NCBI GenBank assembly: GCA_947683425.1
Contig: CANTUQ010000058.1
Span: forward strand, 17,175,501 to 17,239,500
DNA length: 64,000 nucleotides
Source: Excoecaria cochinchinensis
Taxonomy: Eukaryota > Streptophyta > Magnoliopsida > Malpighiales > Euphorbiaceae
Reading direction: 5' to 3'
Translations under genes and position numbers: made by a program
Notes under the pieces: generated by a model
Seen by the model: only the letters and a program-made list of their open reading frames with translations
What the model was told of the DNA's origin: nothing
Database searches by the model: none
Shown here: positions 46,091-59,084 of the stretch, in pieces
How positions within the stretch are numbered: the first letter of the stretch is position 1
Layout of the letters: each line of letters opens with the position of its first letter

Positions 46091-46742
46091 TTAGTTTTAT
46101 AAAATGTTTATTGTGAAATGCTAAAATACCATTTACTCAATTTTCTATTTTTTATATATTTAGTGCAAATATATATAAGGTAAAATAAGAAAATTTATGT
46201 GATAAATATTTTTAGAGTTTGAAAATGATGCTTAATGCTTATAGCGGAACAAGAAAAGTTTTCAAAACCGGTACTTAAAAAGAAATAGAGAAAGTATTAA
46301 AAAATAATTAATTTAATATAAAATTCAAGTTTTAATTTTTTTTGACCATTTTTCAGAAAAATAATTTTTTTTGAGACCATAAAAATCAAGATTTATTAAT
46401 TATTGAATTACTTATAAATAATGAAAATATATTTACAAATTACAAGTAAGCTGCATTTCATTTATCATATTTCCTAAATAAGCAATGTTTGTAATCTTTT
46501 TTCACGTGTTAATTATAAATGAATAAATTATTTGTATAGCAATTTTTTTTTATCAAACAAAATATAAATTTTTGTCTAAAATTAAAATATAAATGTTTTA
46601 TTGATTATTTTATCACTTAATTGTGGTTGAGTTCTAACTTCCATTTTTATATAGTCTTTGCGAGGCCGGAATTATACCATCCAAAATCAATAATAATAAA
46701 AAAAAAATTCTTAGTTTTTTTATTCATCAAAGATTCTTTTAC

Positions 46743-46800
<58 letters not shown>

Positions 46801-47237
46801 GATTTTTTGTCATAATAACTTTTTTATTTTTTATTTTGTGGACTATATGCGTGACACGCAATTAAAACATAAAATTTCAAAAGAAATTATTTTCTGATTG
46901 ATTTGGCTTTGGATATCCTTAGCCACTGGCCACTGGCCATGTTAGTTCAACCACCAGGTTATGACTCGTGATCTAATTTCATAAACAATAAATTAATTCT
47001 TTTTTCCTTTTGAGTAATGAATTTCATTAGAAGAATTTAATTTATTGTGAAAATCAAACACTAATTTCTCTAATTGCTTACTGAAATTGACTGTTCTCTA
47101 TTACAAGAATAAATTACTATGGTTTCTAATTATATGATATTGATTGGCTTTAAACTTAGAATATCACATATTTATATTACATTTAATTGTCAATAAAACA
47201 ATTAAATTATTTTTCTTTTCCCAATTCTCGTCATGAA

Positions 47238-47271
<34 letters not shown>

Positions 47272-49367
47272 TATCATTTTATAATGCTATTCAACAGAAT
47301 CTCCAAATTATAGATAGAGATATAAGAAATGTGGCCTGGGATAAATACTCATAACCCATCAGGTTTTTGGACCATATTGAAAAGGATGTGTGCATGATAG
47401 TGGCGTATGAGCCATTATACTAAAAACCCATCTGCATACCCATGTGATTTTTCATAAAACGATTCAAATGTATACGATATATCAGATTACCACTCTTTAA
47501 TAGCTTTTTTTTAAGAGAAAAAATCAAAATTACCTTAAATAATATACATATACATTCATTTGCCATGCAATACATAATCAAACAATAATGGGAGTATACA
47601 TACCATAACTATATATCTCAGATCTTGAATAGTCGCATGCCTCTTTTAAATCCAATGACTTGATGGCCGAGAGAGAGACACACTCAGCCGAATACGCATG
47701 CAATCACCTTAGGCAAATCGTGACAGGTAATTGTTTTAGTGGTCACAAAGGGATAGAAATAATAACATTGGGTAGATAAAGCAGCAACTGGGCTTTAGCT
47801 ACGTGGAACTAGTTATGTGTATTTTGGGTCCGTCCGACCTATAAACTCTGGCTTATAGGATACGGACTTGACATGGGGTTGGTTTGGGCCATTTCGCATT
47901 ATTTTTCTTGAACCAACTTTTGATTATATTTTATTAAAATTGAGTTACCCCTAAATAGTTATAAATTATAATTCTAAATGTTTTTTTTTTTTTATATAGT
48001 GAGAAAGAAGAACACATGCTCAAATATGAAATCTCTGGATATATTAAAACCTGCTTTACTATTGGGCTTTCTCTAATGAGATGAAAAGAATGTAAATTAA
48101 AGAATAATAAATATTGCAAAATATTGATAAAGTGCAATTATATCCAAATATTGGCCCGTCCTCCCTGTGAAGACACATGATATTTTCATAACGACCAAAG
48201 CTTGTCTAAACCGTGTTCATGAAAATTTTATGGATAAAAATAATAAAAAATTAACACACATATAGAATAAATCCATTGAAAAATAAGTAGTACGGTGGTT
48301 AACATACATACATAACACTTCATTAATGGCTTAATTCATGAATCCTAATATAGACAATAAATTTCTATAACTTAAATATATTCAAAGTATCGATTAAATG
48401 CAGAAAAAAAAATGATTGTTACACTGTTCAATGAGAAAAATAATTTGAATTATAGTGAAAAAAGTACCATCTAATTATTTGCTATTAGTAATTATTGATC
48501 GAATGGTAAAGAGTTTGAATTCCCTTAAATAAAGTTATATGTTTCGTGCATGGAACGTACGCCATTATAATAACTACTTCTAATTATAGATCCAATATAC
48601 GACGTTAAAAAGAATATCTCTAATTATAAATCTAACTATATTCAACTTTGAATTAGTCAATCCTCTGGACTTAATCATCTAATTACATGCTATTTGAACC
48701 AAAATATCATAACAATTATGGCGACTAATGATCAAACAAAACATACTTATTTAACAAAAAAAAACACAATATGTTTAAATTATAAAAAATAAGATATATA
48801 TTTACTAACAAAAATATATTATTGATTGCTGTTCGTGGAAAAAAAAAATTAAAAAATGTGAATGTCACATTTATTGATAGTACAAAAATTGGGCTTAATT
48901 GGAAGGCGGTGTTGGCGTTGGTGTTGGTGTGGAAGTGATAATGGCGGATTACAAACCAATTATTATAAATACAAATTCTTATCTGAGTAGTTAAGCTATC
49001 AATATCTTAATTTCAGCATCTCCCACTACATATTCACCAGAAAATTCATTACTTAAGTGCAGCATTATAACAATCATAGCCTATTATATTATTATCTTTT
49101 AAATTAGGTCAAAATTGGTTCGATTCAATTCGTAGAGACATTTAAATGCTTTTTAAATTATTATAGTTCGAATTTCCACTACTACCTGCTCGCAAAGATT
49201 ATATAAAAATAAAAGTTAATTAGAACACGTCAATTAAAAAATTATAATTAAACATAAAATTCAAGAAATTAATTAGATTCCACAAAAGGATTGGAAGGGG
49301 GGAAAGCCGACATTCTTGGCAATACCAAATTCTATCTCCTAATCATCAACTTCAATTTGAGAATTAA

Positions 49368-49427
<60 letters not shown>
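46091..49427. other. AT-rich intergenic sequence with microsatellites
   Basis: No gene found in 3.3 kb. It contains (TA)n at 46746-46796, (AAT)n at 47237-47269 and (TA)n at 49373-49429. Nothing else bounded. Confidence 0.5.
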
Positions 49428-49432
<5 letters not shown>

Positions 49433-50109
49433 GGTTTTTTTTTTTAAAAAAATTTGGTGTTAAATTTTAAAAAATTTGAGAAAGTGGTGCTACAGTAAAA
49501 AATATTGAAAAAATAGAGTGTCAAAAATCGACACTGATTTTTATCATGTGGGCCTAGCCGGTTTGGCCGGCTGGGCCTTGGTAGAAATTGGCATACTGTG
49601 ATGTCGGTTTTCGTAAAGTGGGCTGCATCACTACAGCTTCACGTGAAGCTGCAGCGCTGCAGCCTTTTTTTTCGAAATTTTTTTCCGTAAAATAATTTTT
49701 GAACTTCATTATTGGTTCAGCTTGTTCATTCTTCATTTTCTTTCTTCACCTTCTCTTTCTCCCTCTCTTTTATTCTTTCTTACATGTGGGATCTCATTTC
49801 CATTACAAAATATTGAGCAAAGATAATTTTTACGCAATACAGTTATAGTTAGAGGTAATGTTATTATGATATAATATTTATTTTTGTTCAATAAAATTTA
49901 TATTTTTATTAATCTTATATTAATATTTAATCTACAGGTGTTGATATTTTTGAAAGTTATCTAATAAGTTCAACATTAAAGGTAAGCCGGTATTAATTTT
50001 TGTTCTATGAAAAATAGTTTGAGTTTAAGTCAATTAGTAGCAGCATACATTTAATTAAATATGAAAAATAAAAATAAAAATTATTATTTACAAGAAAATA
50101 ATTTTATGT

Positions 50110-51045
50110 TGTAAATAATTGTTAATGTAAAAAAAATAATTTTTAACAAATAAATAGCTCGAATCTAAATTAATTATTTTGTTTAAAATAAATATCACAA
50201 TAATATTTATAATATGTGTGTATAAAATGTAGGAAAAATGTCATTTCCAGTTACTTTTATAATTCACACCGGAGGACAATCAACGTTCGGCATATCTGAT
50301 ATTAATTATGACGCTTCAAGCCCTTCAGCTAGATCAAGGAGATTGCTAATTAGGAACAAATCAACATTTGCCGAACTTATTCATAAAATATCAGTTAAAT
50401 TAGATTTAGCTGCAGTAATGAGGATTTGTAGGGTGATATATAAGTATTCAGTTTACAATCAAGGGTTAATTTGCTAGGCCATAATGGATGTAGTCGATGA
50501 TAATGATATTGATCAAATTTATGAAAATTTCAATATATTTCCTGGATACAACATTGTAGAGCTAATCGTCGTAATAGAATTAATTATTTTGTTTAAAAAA
50601 TAATTTCTAACAGATAAATAGCTCGAATCTAAATTAATTATTTTGTTTAAAACTAAATATCACAATGATATTTAAAATATGTGTGCATAAAATGTAAGAA
50701 AAAATGTCATTTCCAGTTACTTTTATAATTCACACCGGAGGACAATCAATGTTCGGCATATCTGGTTTTAATTATGACGCTTCAAGCCCTTCAGCTAGAT
50801 CAAGGATATTGCTAATTAGGAACAAACCGACATTTGCCGAACTTATTCATAAAATATCAGTTAAATTAGATTTAGCTGCAGTAATGAGAATTTGTAGGGT
50901 GATATATAAGTATTTAGTTTACAATCAAGGGTTAATTTGTTGGGCAATAATGGATGTAGTTGATGATGATAATATTGATCAAATTTATGAAAATTTCAAT
51001 ATATTTCCTGAATACAATATTGTAGAGCTAATCGTCGTAATAGAA
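50110..51045 (+). repeat. 466-bp tandem duplication at the transposase 5' end
   Basis: Two direct copies with period 466 (ATG at 50238 and 50704) cover the upstream leader and the first ~110 codons. They differ by a few percent; copy 1 has a TAG at about 50475 where copy 2 has a Trp codon. Confidence 0.85.
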
Positions 51046-53280
51046 GAAATTATAATTGGAGATAGAGAAAATGCCTTTAATACTAAATCAGATGCATAAT
51101 GCTAGAGAAACAGGGTCCATACCAACTATGGATGAAGGAAACACATTTGGTGATAATCCACATTATCTAAGAGTTACTCAGTTCAAGTTTTGTACACAAT
51201 TTGAGGCTCCAATAGAATGTGAAAATGTTGATGAAACAGAAACAATAGATGCAAGTCCACTCAGAGAGTTAAGGGTTCCAAATGAAATGAATTTTGGGTG
51301 GTCATGTGGTTCTGTTGAATGTGCTGATATTGCAGGTGATGATACATATAGACATGAAGTGGTTGCTGCGAATAATGGGTATATTTTTTCAAGTTGTGAC
51401 CCAGATAATGATGATAAAGAAACAGACTTGAATGATGGTGAGCCAGAAAATTTGGTAGGAAGAGATGATCGCTTTATTCCATGTAGTTCAATCCATGTGA
51501 CAGAAAGCCTTCAGAATCTGCACATGAATGAGAAAAGAGATTGACCCAATGGACAGTCCAATATTTCACAGTTTCAGTTTGCATATGTGCACCACACATC
51601 TGTTAATTTTGCTGAAACTGAGATTAACATGTATAATGATTTTCCAATGGTAAGATGGGACGGGGTTTCTGAGTTATGCGAAGAATTGGCCTTCACATCA
51701 AAGGATGAAGTAAAGGCATGCGTGAAGAAATTTTTAATTCTTAATAATGTTTCATATAAAATTGTAAAGTCGAAACTATCGTACTGGGCGGTATGCTGCA
51801 CACGTGCCAATATAGATTGTCCATGAAAACTACGAGCAATGAAGGAAAAAACATCTTCTTATTAGATCATTAGTGTGTATAAGAAACCTCATAACTGTAA
51901 TGCATCGCTGGTATCACAACACCATAGGCAGTTAGATTCGCAAATTATTTGTGATTGCATATTGGAAATGATTAGTGCTGCTCCCGATCTTAGAGTTAGA
52001 GTAATAATTGCCGATATCAGGAATCGTTTTAATTATGAGATATCCTACTAGGGGTGTGCAAATGGTCGGTTTGGTTCGGTTTTGGACCAAACCGAACAAA
52101 CCGAAAACCGAAGTTGAGGAATTTTTAGAACCGAACCGCGGACCGAAATTTTTAGAACCGAAACAGAATAAACCGAAATAATTTTGGTCGGTTCGGTTCG
52201 GTCCAATCGGTTCTTCACAAATATATTTTTTTAAAAAATTTTTTTTAACTTATATGGATCCATAAATTAAATTAACTTATATTCAATAAAATAAGACCAT
52301 TTAAAATAACTAAAAAAATTATACATAAATTTTTCATATTATTTTCCTAATAAATTAACAAAATTACACTAAAAAAATATATTAAAAATAAATACAATAA
52401 AAGTTCTTATTAATAATATATTTAATATACTTCAATTAAAAAAAAACATATATGTAAATAAATATAACTATAGTGTATATTTAGATTTAGGTAATATATA
52501 TATATATAAAAGCAAAATGGTGAATTTTAAAAACTTCGGTCGGTTCGGTTCTTTCGGTTTTACAATTTTAAGAACCAAACCGAAATAACCGAAATTTAAT
52601 TTCGGTTTAGAACCGAACAAACCGAAAACCGAAGAAACCGAACCAAATGGACCAAAATCCATTCGGTTCGGTTCCGGTTCGATTTTGCACAGCCCTATAT
52701 CCTACAGTAAGGCTTAGTATGCAAAGACTAAGGCTTTAGAGGATATATTTGGTAATTATGAGGGTTCATATGGAAAGTTGCCTGGATACCTAAAAGCTAT
52801 GGAGACATACAATTCTAGGACTGTTTATGACTTTATTATTGAAGATAGTATGAAGACTCATTGCAAACAATTCAAAAGACTCTTCTGGGTATTCAAGCCA
52901 TGCATAAATGGACTACCTTACTGTAAGCCAGTTTTGCTTATCGATAGAACGTTTATGACAGGAAAGTTCCATCAAACTTTGTTGATTGCAAGTGTTATTG
53001 ATAGTAATAATTTCTTGTATCCAGTAGCATTTGCTATTGTTGAAAGTGAGAATAAGTCTAGCTGGGGTTGGTTCATAACATGCATTAGGTGGTATGTCAC
53101 TAAACAATCGGGCATAACTGTTATTTCTGAGCGACATGCGGGTATTATGGAATTATTTCGTGATGATAGTAGTGGTTGGAAGGAGCCATTAGTTTACCAT
53201 AGATTTTGTCTCCATCATTTTGTAATCAATTACAACACTGCTTACTGAAATTCAAAAATTAAGGACATTTTATATAAGGT
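50238..53280 (+). pseudogene. MuDR-type transposase pseudogene
   Basis: Three parts. (1) The duplicated N-terminal piece (MSFPVTFIIHTGGQS, a start common in plant MULE transposases), copies at 50238 and 50704. (2) An acidic linker (51056-51544) and the MuDR DNA-binding region (CCTRANIDCP near 51790) with several stops and frame changes. (3) After a 649-bp hAT-like insertion, the MULE catalytic core 52778-53248: KPVLLIDRTFMTGKFHQTLL (first D), GWFITCIRWYV, then HRFCLHHF. In this family the core normally has a DDE triad; here D at LLID is present and DG is replaced by DR. Stops (at about 51543, 51824, 51872 and 52717) and the insertion make it non-functional. Introns may account for some of the frame changes but not the in-frame stops. 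Confidence 0.85.
52049..52697. mobile_element. hAT-like non-autonomous element inside the transposase pseudogene
   Basis: 649 bp; ends TAGGGGTGTGCAAA and (reversed) TAGGGCTGTGCAAA; 8-bp duplication TATCCTAC at 52041-52048 and 52698-52705. Subterminal arrays of 'cggttcggtt' and 'aaccgaa'. Removing it restores continuity of the transposase reading across the site. Confidence 0.87.
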
Positions 53281-53399
53281 GGGTATGTTTTCTACTTTCA
53301 TTATTATATATTTATATTATTATGAACAAGTCGAATATTTTAAAAAGTATTAATATTCATGAACCTTCTTCATAGGTAATAATTTTCAACTGCGAAAAT

Positions 53400-55170
53400 T
53401 TACAAAAAAAAATAGATGAGATAAATGAGCTTGATATCGACTCTTAATGCTTTCCACTATCCCGTTATTATCCAAAGATTTGGCCTGTTCGTGGTACACT
53501 CTTTCAACACCATTAGCCTAAAATAATTTAATTTAGTATTATTTATAAAACAATACACATATTTTGAAGTATTAATTTTTTATAATTATGTACAATAAAG
53601 TAAACATAAATACTTACTGTTGCTCCACGTCTTGCACCAACTAGGGTTATCAATCGTCCAGTTCGTTGCACGTACCCTTGGGTGTATTCAGATCGATTAT
53701 GCAATGATTGTCTTAGACGTTGGCCTACGACAACACGTGTATGACGGATGTTCCATTCATTTATGAATATAGCAAATTATATTGCCCAATTCAAATGATT
53801 TTGGCCACGCATATCTATTGTATGCAGATTATCTTGTATAAGTGGTTGAGATGGAATTGGCTGATCAAAACCAAATTACCGCATGACCCGATCAGGATGG
53901 TGCCACTCAATGATATAGAAACAAATCAATGGAACAACAACCATCCAACTTTGTTGTCCACTTCTACAATAATCGTGATCAATTGAATTATATTGTTGTA
54001 CGGCTCTCATTCGAACTCTATTGCAAAATACATGAAAATTTTAATTTTTTATTAAAAATAATACATAATTATAATATCAATTAATAAAATTTGTATATAA
54101 ATTAATTTAATTTCACTGATTACCTCTTCAAGTGCCTGCGAATCTAATATTTCTCAATATGTCCATATATCCCTTCTATACATGATATTCCTATCCAATA
54201 CTTCAATCCACTTAAGTAGATAAGATACTCAAATATCAGATCGCATTATTCAAAACAAGATGACATAAAATTTAATTAGAATTTATATTCATAAAATTAA
54301 TTATACCTAATTCCGTAAGGCAATATTCTGTTTAAAGCTTGTGCCTGTAAATGTTCTGGCCTAAACTGTGAAAGTCTCTCCCACGCCCACATTTGTAGGA
54401 GTTGTAGATATCCAGCAACTCGCTTAGCATCTGAACGCGTTGCCCTACATAATTCTCTATAAAGCCAAGCTAGGCATGCTAACCCCCAATTATAACAGAT
54501 TCCAAATCCTCTAATAGAGGTAGGAACATTAGGTGGACCGTACTAGATAATTGCGATGAAAATAACAGTCCACCAAAATATCGTAGTATCTATGCACGAG
54601 CATGCTGTTGCAATAACTCAGGTGTCGCATCATCAGGAATATCACCAAATACATTATCTAACCAACTCATCTCAATTTTATCACCACGCATATCTGCGTC
54701 GGGAGGAATTACTTCAAGTAAATTATAACAAATTGTCATCCAATTAAGGTTTGTTCTTCCGGTTACCGGCCTACCCTCAATCGGTAACGCTGTCAAAATC
54801 CACACGTCTTGAAGTGTTACTGTTGTTTCATCACATGTGAGGTGAAATGTGTGTGTTTCCGGTCACCACCTTTCAATGGGTAATGTAATTAAATTCCAGT
54901 CAATATTTATCACCTCAATTCGGGCAATTCCTATGAACCCTGATGATCTTATATATGGTAAAATTCTAAGATCAATTTGTCGGTAGTACTCGTCTACGCT
55001 GCCCCTACTTGTTCTCAATACATCTCTTTCAAGTTTTGCATAATTTTTAAATAAATCAAATTAAATAAATAAAATATTTCATCATTAATTTACAATATAT
55101 ATATATAAAAAAGAAATTACTGAATTATTTCATATCGCATCGGATCAATGTTTTCCTTGCATTATTAATA
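53400..55170 (-). pseudogene. Plant mobile domain (PMD, MAIN/MAIL1-like) pseudogene
   Basis: Minus-strand exon-like blocks, in order: near 55140-55170; 55040-54590 (IDLRILPYIRSSGFIGIAR, WNLITLPIERW, THTFHLTCDETTVTLQDV, LTALPIEGRPVTG); 54550-54300 (ACLAWLYRELCRATRSDAKR, LQMWAWERL); about 54000-53630 (VPLICFYIIEWHHPDRVMR, then a GT donor); a final block near 53510-53400. This is the PMD / 'serine/threonine phosphatase 7 long form homolog' family, found as genes (MAIN, MAIL1) and inside transposons. It has an in-frame TGA near 54865, a frame break near 54550 and other damage. It ends close to the 3' end of the transposase and points at it. The host genes of this family act in silencing and genome stability; what the element-borne version does is unknown. 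Confidence 0.75.
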
Positions 55171-56101
55171 ACTCCCCATTAATAAGACCCACATTGATTC
55201 GTGCAGCTCCTAAATGATAAAAATTCATGTCCAAACTTGCATTTGAAAAAAAAATGAATATTAAAAAATATTTATGCCGAACAAATTTAATTAAATAATT
55301 TAAGTCTCCATAACTTATAGGTATAAGCTAATGAATTATATTTAATTATATCTTTAGTCTTAAAAAAATTATCAATTTGGATTCCAGAATTTATATATTA
55401 AAAATTAAATTTTCAAATTAATCATTACTTACAACATGAAGCTGTTTGCTTGCAAATAATAATTTTTTTTTAATTTTCATATTCGATTGTATATATGCTA
55501 CAGCTAATCAAATTAAACTCAAGCTATTTTTCAATAAAAATTAAATAGTAATGTCTTACCTTTAATGTTCAAAATCGATAATCTTCAAAAGTTTCACCAC
55601 CTACAAATTATACATAAATATAAAATTAATAATAATATAAACTATGTTTAATAAAAATAAATATTAAAAAATAGCATTACCTCTAATTGTAATTGTATTA
55701 CATAAAAATTAAAATGGATGAAAATTTTGTAAATAAAATGAATGATTAGAATGATGGAAACAAAGAAACAAAGAAAGAAACGAAGGAAGGAATGAAGGTG
55801 AAGGTAAGAAAACGAATGTAAGAAAAGTATTCAGTAAGGGAAAAAAAATATTCATTACAGCCACTGCAGCTTCACGTGAAGTTGCAGTGGCCTGCAGTTT
55901 GTGAAGCTGCAGTGGCCTGCAGTTTGCGAAAAGCGACACCGTACTTTGCCGGTTTCTGGCACGTCAGCAGGTCAAATCGACTGGTCCACATCTGATGAAA
56001 ATCGACACACTGTTATGCCAATTTTTAACACCCAAAAAATCTAATTTTTTTTTTACTATTACACCAATTTTCAAACTTTTATTTAAAATAACCCCAAAAT
56101 T

Positions 56102-56544
56102 AAAAAACAAAAATTCCCTATATTTTTATCTCTTATGAATTTTCTTTTATTCCACATTATTTTAGTGCTAGAATGGATACATATGGATATTTTTTTTTTA
56201 TTCCTGTAAACGTTGACTTAAAAAGTATCCTCAGACCCTTCCATGCACTTTCGAGATGTATCACGCTCGGGTATGTTATTTATTCAAAGTTATGAATATA
56301 TCATGCCTAGATTCTTAATTATTATCTTACATATAATTTTTTTATAATTTTCTCATATTCAGCCCAACTTCTTTAAGTATATGGGATTGACTAATTTATA
56401 ATCAAATACTATATAATTCATAATTGAATGCGGTCCTTTCAACGGTGTGTACTCCATACACGAAATAATAATTGAATCTGATATCTCATTTAAAGAAATT
56501 CAAACTCTTTATCACTCAAACCAACAATAATTGTTTATTATATA
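56102..56544. other. AT-rich intergenic sequence
   Basis: No gene or bounded repeat seen. Confidence 0.4.
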
Positions 56545-56865
56545 CTCTATTCGTTCCATATTTTTTGTCCACGTTTCCTTTTTAATTTATTCCAAAATAT
56601 TATCTATTTTCATTTTTTACATTATAGTTAATCTATAAATTATCTATTATACTATTATTTAATTTTATCTTATTTATTGCAATTTAAGTTCCTCATGCTA
56701 TATGCCTATATTATTAACCATGATATTTATAATTTCAATAATATTTAATTACTCATTCTATAGTTATAATGGATAAATAGGAAAGTCGGTAGTATTAACT
56801 ATAATAACTAATATATTAATATGTGTGAAAATTGAAAGTGAACAAAAATTATGGGACAGAAGAAA
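56545..56865. mobile_element. Stowaway-like MITE
   Basis: Left end CTCTATTCGTTCCATATTTT and right end reversed ATTTCTTCTGTCCCATAATT are imperfect inverted repeats of the Stowaway type flanked by TA. 321 bp, non-coding; the last base is uncertain by 1-2. Confidence 0.6.
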
Positions 56866-56867
56866 TA

Positions 56868-58079
56868 TTTATTAATAGAGCACTAACTAAATTAAAATGA
56901 AACATATAAATGAAAAGACGAATGTAGTTATAAGAGAAGTTGGGGATGGTGGGGTTGGCGGCAGCAATAGAGAGAAGAGCAATTGGTAGGAAATTGAAGT
57001 TTTGTAATGGTGATGGGGGAATATTTTCCTTTATTTACGTAGTCAGCTAATTGCCCATTTATGGCCAATTGGAGAGGTGTATTTTTTGGAAAATTAAATA
57101 ATTCTTGCTGCCATTTTCAAAAAAATAATACCAATCTCTCTTAATAATAGTGCTTACATGCTCAAGTTGAAGGGTCACCAATTCCCCCCCTTGATTTGTG
57201 ATTACACCTACCCCATATGACATATGACCTACCCTAGTGGACATGATTCCTTTTTTTCTTTTCCAATTAATCACAAGTTTTCATGTTTAGTGATTCAAAT
57301 TTAATTATTTTCATTTTTTAATTAATATTTTTATATTAACTATTTGTTTTTTTAATACAATAATTAATAATATTGCAGTTACAATATAATTTTGTTCACT
57401 TAATTTTTAAGAAGACGTTTCAACAGTATACTAATTTAAATTTAAAGAGAAAATCTTAAATTCGAATATTTTATTTCCGTTCCTTCGATCGGTATCTATA
57501 TATATAAATTAAGCCGATATTTGGTAAGACTAATTAAATTTAGTTGATTTTTTTTAATGCAAAAACGACTAGATTGGGTGAATATAAGAAAAAGAATGTC
57601 TGTTTCAAAACGGATTCTCATGGATTTAGTAGTGTTAATTAAGGGTTTTAAAAAGGTGGATAATGGATTATTATGGCATATAGACCTTGAAATAGGAGTA
57701 TGTGATATATATTTAAGGATTAATTGAAGGGGTCGGTTGAATATTGAGGTGAAATATAATGAAAGAAGAGTATGTTAAAACTCTTGAAAGCAAAGACGGA
57801 GATGAAAAATTGTATGATAGAACGACGCCTGTGATTCCACTTTGTATGGTTGATGGCCTCTGACTCTTTCCCCACTGTTTTGAACTTTTGTACGAAAAAG
57901 TATTCTCAGTTTGAATTCGAAACTCAATAATTCTTGCAAGCAATATCAGTACCATTAATTTAAAATTTTTTAGAATTGAATCTTTGGGTATTATGCGCTT
58001 TATGGGCAGTGCCTAAAATTCAAATTTTGTTTGGCATCTGACGCCAATCGCACATCCTCCATCAATATTTTTGACTTCA
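56868..58079. other. AT-rich intergenic sequence
   Basis: No gene recognised; short open frames are not supported by any motif. Confidence 0.4.
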
Positions 58080-58245
58080 CTTCACTTATAAATAAGCATT
58101 TGGATTTAGTTAGTTGGTAGTTTAATTCCCACTACAAACTTTATTTACATTTCCTTTCCTTCAATCACATCCCATTCACAACCAGTTTACCTCTCCTTCT
58201 GCTTCGTCCATCTCTTCCTCATTAGGTAACTTTTGCTCTCTCTTC
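58080..58245 (+). promoter_or_regulatory. Orphan promoter-like segment with spliced leader
   Basis: TATA-like 'cttataaataagc' (58085-58097) is followed by a C/T-rich leader (58130-58225) ending TTAG and a good donor GTAACTTT (58226). That is the usual look of a plant promoter and non-coding first exon, but I find no coding exon downstream on plus before 63817. Confidence 0.35.
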
Positions 58246-59084
58246 TTTCTATTATTTTTTGTTGCTTTTTTTCTTTCCAAGTTTTATTATATATACAAAT
58301 TCTACATACATTTTAATTAATATCTGATTAGGTCTGAATAGAAAAATCTTATATTTTGTTTGACGAAATTACTATGTTAATGTGGTCTTAATTATATTCT
58401 AATTCAACAACTTACTTTTAGATGTTAATAGTGTTTGATACTATGCTTTACTAGACACAAGCATGTATATATATATATAGTTGAGGAGGGGAATATATAT
58501 AGTTATTTTTTCCTTTTCACCTTCTTTTCCATCTTATTCTCTATTTTGATGATTTTTTTTCCAAATAATAAGAATCGAATTTATAAACATATAGTAATTA
58601 ATTAAGCAAATTGATTAAAGAATCTTACTTAATTATACTAATAATTTATTTTCTTTTTAGTAGCATAAATTTTTATTAGTATTACCACGTTATACGAACA
58701 TCTAAAAGCACAATAAATATAAAAATTGATACTTCCGAAATCCTTTATATTGAACACATTTTTCAGTGAATTGCATTATAATTTTTCAGTCTTAAATAAT
58801 ATGATATGAACAATATAATTTTTTGTATATATATATAGTAAAATGTTGCTAATATTCGACCTACGAAATCAAGAATCTTGCTCGCCACTAATAAGAAAGA
58901 AAATTGGAGCGGGGTGGGTACCATTCGACAAAATTTAGCCATATACAGCTTTAATATTTGCATGTCAGCTTTAAGAGAATCTATATATATATTGAGCTAT
59001 GAATTTCACCAAATATATATATAGTTAAACTTAAAAGATCTTCCTTCCTCATACAACAAGTAAAACTAACATTTCTCTGTCGTT

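Larger units (their letters stand above)
49428..56101. mobile_element. Decayed MULE carrying transposase and plant-mobile-domain genes
   Basis: About 6.7 kb. The two outer ~200-bp regions are imperfect inverted repeats: left 'tttgggttttt...gtcaaaaatcgacac..atcatgtgggcc..cttcacgtgaagctgcag', right (reversed) 'ttttggggtta..gtgttaaaaattggca..atcagatgtggacc', with 'cttcacgtgaag' also near 55870. Inside are a plus-strand MuDR-type transposase pseudogene and a minus-strand plant-mobile-domain pseudogene pointing towards each other. The left end abuts a (TA)n tract and I could not define the 9-bp target duplication, so the end coordinates are approximate. Confidence 0.7.

Noticed and set aside
46746..46815. 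Tyr/Ile repeat protein read from the (TA)n tract
   Set aside because: An artefact of the microsatellite.
52468..52662. 64-codon minus frame with GFGPFGSV-like repeats
   Set aside because: It reads the subterminal 'cggttcgg' array of a hAT-like element; not a gene.
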